Shown: in pieces, positions 7,070-13,330 of the stretch | Layout of the letters: each line of letters starts with the position of its first letter | Numbering within the stretch: the stretch's first letter is position 1 | DNA from: JBDNFP01 sp041689775 | GTDB taxonomy: Bacteria > Bacteroidota > Bacteroidia > Cytophagales > Spirosomataceae | DNA: 15,622 bases | Direction of reading: 5' to 3' | NCBI GenBank assembly: GCA_041689775.1 | Contig: JBDNFP010000028.1 | Coordinates: forward strand, 1-15,622 | Position numbers and translations under genes: made by a program | The notes under the pieces: model-generated | Told to the model about the DNA's origin: nothing | The model's database searches: none | Seen by the model: the letters and a program-made list of their open reading frames with translations, nothing else

Positions 7070-7528
7070 TTATAACCCTTTTACCAGGCTCTTTCCAATA
7101 GTAATCAATACCTCCGGCGACTGATACCCAACTACCTTTTTTACTATTCTTCCGTTCGGATCGATAAAGAATAGCGTTGGATAAGCTTCCAAGGGAAAGA
7201 TACGGGCTAATTGAGGCCCTTCGCCCCGCTCCATATCCACTTTTACATTGATAAAGTTCTTATTAAATACCTCTCCCACATCAGAGCGAGTAAATACATT
7301 TTTCTGCAATAGCTTACACGGACCGCACCAGCTGGCATAAGCGTCCAGAAATATGATTTTATTCTCTGCTTTTGCCTTTTTCATGATCACCGCCCATGCA
7401 TCGTTGGTAAAGTGGATACCTTCTCCTTCGACTGACTTTGCGTTTTTATCTTCACCACCGGCCCAGCCATTCATCGTGGTTAGAAGTACCAATCCCAATA
7501 TCCAAGCTACTTTGTTAAGCATACTCAT
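7070..7528 (-). CDS. Exported thioredoxin-fold protein
   Basis: The 152-residue product has an N-terminal hydrophobic segment (about 5-18) ending near GWAGGEDKN, consistent with a signal peptide and periplasmic location. The mature part is a single thioredoxin domain: IIFLDAYASWCGPCKLL with the redox pair C68/C71 (WCGPC at 67-71), and the cis-proline turn AYPTLFFID (P117). The WCGPC active site and the AWAVIMKKAKAENK lead-in match the periplasmic thioredoxin_7-like proteins common in Bacteroidota, probably acting in disulfide reduction or cytochrome maturation. A second ATG lies two codons in (7522), and either start is possible. It is a single-gene unit facing the sugar cassette; no clear promoter motif was found upstream. 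Confidence 0.85.
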   Translation of the reverse strand: MSMLNKVAWILGLVLLTTMNGWAGGEDKNAKSVEGEGIHFTNDAWAVIMKKAKAENKIIFLDAYASWCGPCKLLQKNVFTRSDVGEVFNKNFINVKVDMERGEGPQLARIFPLEAYPTLFFIDPNGRIVKKVVGYQSPEVLITIGKSLVKGL

Positions 7529-7749
7529 TATCTTTGATTTAGTGTTTAAAAAGTACAGTAACTACATAACGTACAGAAGGCCTACGTTCGTTTCAGCCTC
7601 TGAGTTTTTCATTTTATCACCCAGCAATTCTCTATCAGAATACATACCTAAGTTCAATACTACTCAAAAAAACGCTAAATGTAAATAATCCGTCCTGCCT
7701 ACTGAATGGAGGTAGGGTGAGCCGTAGTCAGGCATAAGAAGAAAACCTG

Positions 7750-7757
7750 TATCTTTG
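7750..7757 (+). promoter_or_regulatory. engB: -7 element TATCTTTG upstream of engB
   Basis: TATCTTTG is an exact match to the Bacteroidota -7 consensus TAnnTTTG. No TTG sits at the expected distance upstream, so it is a half-match. It would start transcription near 7763, leaving a leader of roughly 14 bases before the ATG at 7777, which is short but usual for this phylum. Confidence 0.5.
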
Positions 7758-7776
7758 CCTGCTTAAATCGCAAACT

Positions 7777-8397
7777 ATGGCCATGATTATTCAGGAAGCA
7801 GACTACGTAATGAGTAACGCGGACTACAGGCAATGTCCTGCTCCCGCTTTACCCGAATACGCCTTTATTGGGCGTTCTAATGTAGGTAAATCGTCACTGA
7901 TTAATATGCTTACGCAGCGCAAGGCATTAGCCAAGACCTCCCAACATCCCGGTAAAACTCAGCTCATCAATCACTTCATTATCAACGAATCGTGGTATCT
8001 CGTCGATTTACCGGGCTATGGCTACGCCAAAGTAAGTAAAACAGAACGCGACAAGTGGGAACATATGATCTACGAGTATCTCAGGTACCGTGCCAATCTT
8101 GTATGTACTTTTGTATTGATCGATAGCCGCCACGATCCTCAACGGGTCGATCTGGAATTCATGGAAAAGCTAGGCGAAGAAGGGATCCCTTTTCATATCG
8201 TTTTTACTAAGACTGATAAGTTAAAGAACAACCAACTGCCAACGCAAATTACCCGATACAAAGCAAAGCTTCTCGAATCCTGGGATGAAATTCCGGAGTA
8301 TTTTATCACCTCCGCCGAAAAAGGCGATGGTCGTGATCCTATCCTTGAAGCAATACGGTCCTACAACGACACGTTTACACCCTTAGAAAACTCATAG
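7777..8397 (+). CDS. engB: Ribosome biogenesis GTP-binding protein EngB (YihA/YsxC)
   Basis: EngB is a small TRAFAC-class GTPase needed for late assembly of the 50S ribosomal subunit in the cytoplasm. The 206-residue chain has all nucleotide-binding motifs: G1 GRSNVGKS (32-39), the switch region HPGKTQLINHF (57-67) with the G2 threonine, G3 DLPGYGYA (77-84), G4 TKTDK (144-148) and G5 SAEKGDG (179-185). Length and motif spacing are normal. An alternative ATG two codons downstream (7783) is equally compatible with the family N-terminus. Its stop is immediately followed by a separate promoter for the DUF5606 gene. Confidence 0.95.
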   Translation: MAMIIQEADYVMSNADYRQCPAPALPEYAFIGRSNVGKSSLINMLTQRKALAKTSQHPGKTQLINHFIINESWYLVDLPGYGYAKVSKTERDKWEHMIYEYLRYRANLVCTFVLIDSRHDPQRVDLEFMEKLGEEGIPFHIVFTKTDKLKNNQLPTQITRYKAKLLESWDEIPEYFITSAEKGDGRDPILEAIRSYNDTFTPLENS

Positions 8398-8428
8398 TTG
8401 CGTAGGCAATGATCTTTGCGTTACTTTG
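8398..8428 (+). promoter_or_regulatory. Promoter of the DUF5606 gene
   Basis: TTG (8398-8400, touching the engB stop), a 20-base spacer and TTACTTTG (8421-8428) match the Bacteroidota -33/-7 pattern in 10 of 11 positions if TAnnTTTG is the target. Transcription would start near 8435, about 60 bases before the ATG at 8496. The same reading frame is open upstream to an ATG at 8409, but that codon would lie inside this promoter. Confidence 0.5.
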
Positions 8429-8495
8429 CGGCGCAATTAGCAAGAATAAGAATGAATTAGTCTATATTGTTGCATACAAAAGAAGAAACTCAGGA

Positions 8496-8945
8496 ATGGA
8501 AGTATTAAAAGAAATCGCTAACGTATCGGGAAAAAGTGGCCTATATCGCATCCTGAAACCAAGTCGGGCTGGTGTAATTGTTGAAAGCCTTAATGCCAAG
8601 AAAGAAAAGTCTATGATTGGCCCCACGGCTCGGGTATCTGTGCTGAAAGATGTGTCTATCTTTACAGGCGGAGCTCAGGAGTCAGTGCCCCTAGCAGAAG
8701 TTTTCTTAAAAATCAAGAGCATTCATGGTGATAAGGTGGCTCTCGTACCAAAGGAGGCCTCAGACAAAGACTTAATCGAGTTTTTGGACGAAGTACTACC
8801 TGATTTTGATCGTGAGCGTGTCTATGCTTCTGATATCAAGAAGATCATTACGTGGTACAATCTGCTGGTAGAGCACTTCCCAGACTCTTTTGAAGAAACG
8901 ACTGTTTCTGACGATGAAAGCAGCGAAGCACCCGCTGGCGAATAA
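8496..8945 (+). CDS. DUF5606 domain-containing protein
   Basis: The 149-residue product (ATG at 8496) opens with MEVLKEIANVSGKSGLYRIL, the hallmark N-terminus of DUF5606, a short Bacteroidota family of unknown function. A small beta-rich N-terminal domain (about 1-75: GVIVESLNAKKEKSMIG, ISIFTGG) is followed by a helical part (DKDLIEFLDEVLPDFDRERV, IKKIITWYNLL) and an acidic, disordered tail (TTVSDDESSEAPAGE). There is no signal peptide, so it should be cytoplasmic. I chose 8496 over the in-frame ATG at 8409 because the extra 29 residues do not look like the family and the promoter overlaps them. It is followed by its own terminator. Confidence 0.85.
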   Translation: MEVLKEIANVSGKSGLYRILKPSRAGVIVESLNAKKEKSMIGPTARVSVLKDVSIFTGGAQESVPLAEVFLKIKSIHGDKVALVPKEASDKDLIEFLDEVLPDFDRERVYASDIKKIITWYNLLVEHFPDSFEETTVSDDESSEAPAGE

Positions 8946-8969
8946 TCTGTTTCTAGTAAAAAATCAGGG

Positions 8970-8999
8970 ATACCTCGCGAGCTATTGCGAGGTATTTCT
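8970..8999 (+). terminator. Terminator after the DUF5606 gene
   Basis: ATACCTCGC (8970-8978) pairs with GCGAGGTAT (8987-8995) around an 8-base loop and runs into TTCTTC. It sits 24 bases past the stop, and separates this unit from deoC. Confidence 0.7.
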
Positions 9000-9058
9000 T
9001 CATTTTTATCACCTGGCATTCATTACCTTTCATCGTGAACACCGCTCCCAATTCAGAT

Positions 9059-9709
9059 ATGAATACCTACATTGACCACACCCTCCTGAGCCCAACGGCC
9101 AATGAAACCGCCATTCGTAAACTCTGTGAGGAGGCCTGGATTCATGCTTTCAAAGCCGTCTGTGTGGCTCCAACCTATGTAGCCTACACAAAAGACATGC
9201 TCGAATTTTGTCCGATCCGGATTGAAATCGCTACCGTGATTGGTTTTCCGTTAGGTTACTCAACACTAAGTACAAAATTGCACGAAGCGGAAGTTGCCCT
9301 CCGGGATGGCGCCAATGAACTAGATGTGGTCATGAACCTATCCCAGTTCAAATCGATGGCTTATCTAAGTATACGCGAAGAGCTTAGCCAACTGGCAAGT
9401 CTGGCCCACGGGCACGATGCGCTTCTGAAAGTCATTATCGAAACGGCCTACCTCGATCGGTTTGAACTTCATACTGCTTGCGAAATCTGCGTAGAATCAC
9501 AAACTGATTTTGTGAAAACCTCCACGGGATTTGCCCCACAGGGAGCTGATCTTGAAACCGTTCGCCTCATGCGAAGCTTACTCCCTGACTCGATTCAAAT
9601 AAAAGCATCGGGAGGTATTCGCACCCGGGAACAGGCGCTTGCATTTGTCGAAGCCGGAGCTACCCGCCTGGGCACCTCGGCGGGTGTTGCTATTGTCAGT
9701 GAGGCATGA
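9059..9709 (+). CDS. deoC: Deoxyribose-phosphate aldolase
   Basis: DERA cleaves 2-deoxyribose-5-phosphate to acetaldehyde and glyceraldehyde-3-phosphate in deoxynucleoside salvage. From the ATG at 9059 the product is 216 residues, the short bacterial form. All key residues are present: D89 in ELDVVMNLSQFKS, the Schiff-base K153 in FVKTSTGFAPQGA, and K182 in IKASGGIRT, all on a TIM barrel. A GTG at 9035 would add eight residues. I prefer 9059 because MNTYIDHTLL is the usual family N-terminus and a -7-like TACCTTTC (9024-9031) would start transcription at or after the GTG. The last bases overlap the start of the glycosyltransferase gene (ATGA), so the two are probably translationally coupled. 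Confidence 0.93.
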   Translation: MNTYIDHTLLSPTANETAIRKLCEEAWIHAFKAVCVAPTYVAYTKDMLEFCPIRIEIATVIGFPLGYSTLSTKLHEAEVALRDGANELDVVMNLSQFKSMAYLSIREELSQLASLAHGHDALLKVIIETAYLDRFELHTACEICVESQTDFVKTSTGFAPQGADLETVRLMRSLLPDSIQIKASGGIRTREQALAFVEAGATRLGTSAGVAIVSEA

Positions 9710-10833
9710 AGCGGATGTTGCTGCTAAGTACTGTACATCCAGCCACAGACCCACGCATCGTGTACAAGATAGCGCCCTCGCTGGCTAAGCATTATCAAGT
9801 ATTCTTAGCATTACCGGAAGCTACCTCCACCGGGCAGGTAGATAACCTACGTCTGATAAGACTCCCTCACTTTCGCCATATTCTTTCCCGCTTTTTATTT
9901 AGTCACCCCGTAGTGCTATGGAAATGTATACGGCTGCGCCCCGATGTGGTGCATATTTTTGTTCCTGAGCTGATTCCGATTGCATTTGTGTTCCGCTGGC
10001 TGGGAGCACGTGTGGTATATGAAGTGCAGGAAAACCTTTATAAAAAGTTTTCACTCAAACGGTACAACAATCAGTTACTGTTTCAGTATTTCTTCCACTT
10101 CTTCGATCACCTGGCCCGACGGTACTTTCACTGTATCCTGACCGATGATGGCTACCAAACGGAGTATAAATCTCTGGCTCATCCGCACGCTATTGTCCAT
10201 AACTACGCTTCGGTTTCTTTCCTGGATAGTCTGATAAACTCCGCTTCGCCATCACCAACCGTACCCGTCTTTTTTTATAGTGGGGTCATTTCTATGGAAC
10301 GGGCGTTTGATACCTTGGTGGCAGCCTTGGCTATTCTTCGGCAAACATACTCCGATTTTCAGGTGCACTTGTTTGGACCTATACAATTTGACTGGAAAGA
10401 AGCGCAGGCTCTGCCCGATTTCGAGCTTGTACGACCTCATTTAACCTTCTACGGCTACACCGATCAACGAGTTGCCATCCAGTACGCTCAGCGCGCTACG
10501 GCGGGCATTGCGCTATTAAAACCAGTCGGCGATTACCCTGAGTCCTACACCACCAAGATTTTTGAATATATGGCTTTAAAGTTACCGGTCGTTACTTCCG
10601 ATTTTCCACTCTATAAGGGGGTAATAGAAACTCACAACTGTGGCCTGTGCGTTTCCCCATATGATGCCCCCGCAGTAGCCAACGCCTTAGCTTGGCTTAT
10701 CGAGCACACCAAAGAGCGCACACTCATGGGAAACCGAGGACGAGAAGCGGTTGAAAAGCAATACAATTGGATAAACGAGGAAACAATTTTGTTAGGCTAT
10801 TATGAAGACCTGATCAAAATAGTCTCTCTGTAA
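9706..10833 (+). CDS. GT4-family glycosyltransferase
   Basis: This is a 375-residue GT-B fold glycosyltransferase. The N-terminal acceptor domain starts MKRMLLLSTVHPATDPRIVY and includes PDVVHIFVPELIPIAF. The C-terminal donor domain opens VFFYSGVISMERAFDTLVAA and carries the GT4 E-x7-E motif (ESYTTKIFE, E279 and E287) that grips the nucleotide sugar. No membrane segments are obvious, so it should work at the cytoplasmic face of the membrane on a lipid-linked or soluble acceptor. Sugar specificity cannot be read. Its ATG lies inside the last codons of deoC (4-base overlap), an odd partner; no other glycan gene is adjacent, although the PglC-like cassette is about 2.7 kb upstream. No terminator is visible after it. 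Confidence 0.87.
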   Translation: MKRMLLLSTVHPATDPRIVYKIAPSLAKHYQVFLALPEATSTGQVDNLRLIRLPHFRHILSRFLFSHPVVLWKCIRLRPDVVHIFVPELIPIAFVFRWLGARVVYEVQENLYKKFSLKRYNNQLLFQYFFHFFDHLARRYFHCILTDDGYQTEYKSLAHPHAIVHNYASVSFLDSLINSASPSPTVPVFFYSGVISMERAFDTLVAALAILRQTYSDFQVHLFGPIQFDWKEAQALPDFELVRPHLTFYGYTDQRVAIQYAQRATAGIALLKPVGDYPESYTTKIFEYMALKLPVVTSDFPLYKGVIETHNCGLCVSPYDAPAVANALAWLIEHTKERTLMGNRGREAVEKQYNWINEETILLGYYEDLIKIVSL

Positions 10834-10867
10834 ATTGAAAACCGTTGGGATATTGAGATATTTACAT

Positions 10868-10931
10868 AAATATTTAACTATTATGTTGAATTGTTCAAAT
10901 ATTTAGTACTACACTTTCTACGAAATATTTA
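10868..10931 (+). repeat. Three copies of AAATATTTA upstream of the KASIII gene
   Basis: AAATATTTA occurs at 10868-10876, 10897-10905 and 10923-10931 (spacing 29 and 26 bases); two copies continue as AAATATTTAAC. Each contains the palindrome AAATATTT. The last overlaps a promoter-like TAACTTTC (10930-10937). They could be regulator sites or merely AT-rich promoter DNA. Confidence 0.35.
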
Positions 10932-10981
10932 ACTTTCGGGCATATTCGTAGTAGTCGTTTCGAAAAGCTTCAAATTTAATT

Positions 10982-11926
10982 ATGTATATAAATAGGGTTA
11001 GTCATTACTTACCTAGTGAAATAGTTGGTAATGAATATTTTACTGAACTGAATAACCTATCCAGCGAGTGGATAGTAGAGCGTACGGGTATAAGCGAACG
11101 ACGCAAAGCCGGGCCCGATGAAAACACCAATACAATGGCTATTGAAGCGGTCAATGCGCTACTCGAGACCATCCCATACAGCAAAAATGAGATCGACCTC
11201 ATTGTGGGAGCCACTTATACTCCCTACGATACCATCGTGACCCTCGCCCACGCGGTTCAGCACCATATTCAAATACCTGATATACCCGTTGTATCCGTTT
11301 CATCAGCCTGCTCTTCTCTTCTTAACTCCATTGAGATTGTGGAAGGATACTTCGCCATGAACAAAGCCTCACGGGCACTTGTGGTCGTATCTGACCATAA
11401 CACGGCCTACTATAATGAGCGCGATACTATTTCCGGCCACCTATGGGGTGACGGAGCATCGGCGCTGTTAATTTCCAAAGAACGTCAGACAGATTCTGAC
11501 CTTTTTATTCGTAAACTCATAACGGGAGGAGCCGCCACCAGTGGTAAAGCTACCGAGGCGGTTGTATTGCGACCTAATGACCGAGGAGTAGTTATGCCTT
11601 TCGGAAGAGATGTATTTCAGAATGCATGTACTTATATGCCCAAAGTGAGCCAACAGGTACTACAAGCCTGTGGTCTAACGATTTCGGATATCGACTATCT
11701 GATTCCTCACCAGGCCAACCACCGTATCAGTCTGAATGTAATCGGTACCTTGGGAATACCCGAGGAGAAGCTTCTATCCAATATACAACGTCTGGGCAAC
11801 ACTGGGTGTGCCGGATGCTCCATTGCTCTATCCGAAAATATGAAGCGTTTCGAAAAAGGACAGCGGATCGTGATAACGGTATTTGGCGGAGGCTATTCTT
11901 ATGGTGCTATGCTTATTGAAGCGTAG
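10982..11926 (+). CDS. 3-oxoacyl-ACP synthase III family protein (FabH-like)
   Basis: The 314-residue thiolase-fold condensing enzyme has the KASIII triad: C110 in SVSSACSSLLNS, H243 in IPHQANHRI and N273 in GNTGCAGCSIAL. The FabH-like WIVERTGISERR (30-41) and the closing FGGGYSYGAMLIEA are present. Family reaction: decarboxylative condensation of an acyl-CoA with malonyl-ACP (fatty-acid start), or a related acyl transfer in secondary metabolism. It is close to FabH in length. It stands apart from plsX, acpP, fabD or other fatty-acid genes, so it may be a second copy with a special role; I do not assign fabH. A long AT-rich leader with three short repeats precedes it. Its stop lies 11 bases from the stop of the converging protease gene, with no terminator visible between. 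Confidence 0.85.
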   Translation: MYINRVSHYLPSEIVGNEYFTELNNLSSEWIVERTGISERRKAGPDENTNTMAIEAVNALLETIPYSKNEIDLIVGATYTPYDTIVTLAHAVQHHIQIPDIPVVSVSSACSSLLNSIEIVEGYFAMNKASRALVVVSDHNTAYYNERDTISGHLWGDGASALLISKERQTDSDLFIRKLITGGAATSGKATEAVVLRPNDRGVVMPFGRDVFQNACTYMPKVSQQVLQACGLTISDIDYLIPHQANHRISLNVIGTLGIPEEKLLSNIQRLGNTGCAGCSIALSENMKRFEKGQRIVITVFGGGYSYGAMLIEA

Positions 11927-11937
11927 CCCGTCGGTAC

Positions 11938-13182
11938 TTATATAATTCGTTTCAGCACTATACTGGTAAAGATCAATCGGCCACCTCTTCGTATGACAAG
12001 GTTGATCTCCTTACCTTCCTTACGTTGTAACAGTTTATAAATCTCTGTCATATTCAGCTCACCGGCCGGTATGTTATTTATAAACATCAGACGATCGTCT
12101 TTTTGTAAGCCCGCTTCTTCAGCTGGTGAATCATCAATGATACGATCTATATAGTACTCATTATAGTTAACTCCCTTGGCCCTTAAATCCATTCCGCTCA
12201 TATCGTGCTCGAACGACTCCTTCATAGCGCTTTTTATCGGCCTTAGGGTCATAAATTCTTCTGCGTAGTTGATAGTCACCTTAAAGCGTCGAAGTAGCTC
12301 ACCCCCAATATTTCCCTGCCTACCGTCTGACTCCCTGAACTTCATTCCAAAAGAGGCACTATCGGGAAATGACGCCAGTACCTCCGGTAAAGAGTACCGC
12401 CCTACTTTGACCTGGTCAAGGCGCCCTAAGTGCCCGCTGATTTTACCAGAAAGACCAATACCCAATTGGACGTTGATTGTTGTGTCAGGTTTGGGTATCG
12501 TTGTGGCGTAGCTATTCAGCATTATGGCATGTCCGGCACCAGTATCCAGTAGGAGCTTTACCTTTTGCTCTTGATTTGCTTCTTTTATAAAAACATTATT
12601 TACGAAAGGCTTTTTATCAATTACTTCGAGTGGTATCTTTTCTCCATCCCTTCGTCGGTATTTATAATCTTTCGGCAGTCGTAAATGTATTTCCCGTTTC
12701 CGAAAATCAATAGTAATTACAAACCTATCGAATAGCTCATAGCCAATCAGGCCATGGATAGGCGAGCCAATCAATTCTGATAAATTAAGAATGTCCTTTT
12801 CCAGTATTACCAAGTTATGGTTGTAGGTTCGGGCATACCCAACCCGAAGAGTATTCCCAATACTGACAATGGCTTTCAGACTACTATCTTTTCCAACTCC
12901 TTCCAACTCGATATTTCGCACGTACTCCGTATTGGTATATTTCAGGAGCGTTGGGTCTGTAATGATGGTAGTGCTAACTCCAGTATCCAGGATAAGATAC
13001 AGCGTATCTGAATCATTAATCAGCGCCGGTACAATGATCAGGTTAGAGTGAAACTCAAAAGGTATCCGTAGATTACGCCGTTTCTGCATCAGGTGAAAAC
13101 CAAATATCTTACTCTGCGCTTCGGTTACCAAAGGGCTTGTTACAAAAATTATCGCAAGAATAAGCACAAAAATCAATTTCAT
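11938..13182 (-). CDS. Secreted aspartyl protease-like protein with PDZ domain
   Basis: The 414-residue product has an N-terminal signal peptide (about 1-22, ending TEAQ) and so acts outside the cytoplasm. Two retropepsin-like half-domains follow, each with an active-site aspartate: LILDTGVSTTII (D66) and LLLDTGAGHAIML (D213), each followed by a matching hydrophobic-glycine segment (HGLIGYELFDRF, then GNIGGELLRRF). The C-terminal part, about 335-414, is a PDZ domain (YYIDRIIDDSPAEEAGLQKD, then LVIRRGGR) likely to bind substrate tails. Both DTG triads in one chain could form a pepsin-like bilobed active site without dimerisation. The family is common in Bacteroidota and mostly uncharacterised. 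No partner gene is adjacent. Confidence 0.85.
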   Translation of the reverse strand: MKLIFVLILAIIFVTSPLVTEAQSKIFGFHLMQKRRNLRIPFEFHSNLIIVPALINDSDTLYLILDTGVSTTIITDPTLLKYTNTEYVRNIELEGVGKDSSLKAIVSIGNTLRVGYARTYNHNLVILEKDILNLSELIGSPIHGLIGYELFDRFVITIDFRKREIHLRLPKDYKYRRRDGEKIPLEVIDKKPFVNNVFIKEANQEQKVKLLLDTGAGHAIMLNSYATTIPKPDTTINVQLGIGLSGKISGHLGRLDQVKVGRYSLPEVLASFPDSASFGMKFRESDGRQGNIGGELLRRFKVTINYAEEFMTLRPIKSAMKESFEHDMSGMDLRAKGVNYNEYYIDRIIDDSPAEEAGLQKDDRLMFINNIPAGELNMTEIYKLLQRKEGKEINLVIRRGGRLIFTSIVLKRII

Positions 13183-13250
13183 ATCGGTCCCAATCGGAAG
13201 GCTACAATTTGCAAAAACTACCTATTAATTACTATTCACCTGTATACAAA

Positions 13251-13304
13251 GATGCCGCCCAACTGTACCCGTCTGCAATGACACGGGAACAGCCGGGCGG
13301 CATC
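13251..13304 (-). terminator. Three-tier hairpin downstream of the M1 peptidase gene
   Basis: GATGCCGCCC (13251-13260) pairs with GGGCGGCATC (13295-13304). Inside it CTGT (13263-13266) pairs with ACAG (13289-13292), then CCCGT (13268-13272) pairs with ACGGG (13283-13287) around a 10-base loop. All three tiers are exact, separated by small symmetric internal loops. It lies 26 bases after the stop of the minus-strand peptidase, and on that strand is followed by TTTG, so a terminator is the simplest reading. It also precedes the aspartyl protease gene by about 70 bases and might act there as a leader structure. Confidence 0.55.
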
Positions 13305-13330
13305 TACATTATTTCCTTATGGAAACCTAG

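Noticed and set aside
7562..7645. 27-residue minus-strand open frame (MYSDRELLGDKM...) upstream of the thioredoxin-like gene
   Set aside because: Too short to support by composition, with no ribosome-binding site or family resemblance; a leader peptide is possible but not shown.
8409..8495. Upstream extension of the DUF5606 gene from an ATG at 8409
   Set aside because: The added residues do not fit the family N-terminus, and the ATG lies within the promoter motif 8398-8428.
11626..11919. 97-residue plus-strand open frame inside the KASIII gene
   Set aside because: Alternate-frame shadow of a gene with a complete catalytic triad in the main frame.
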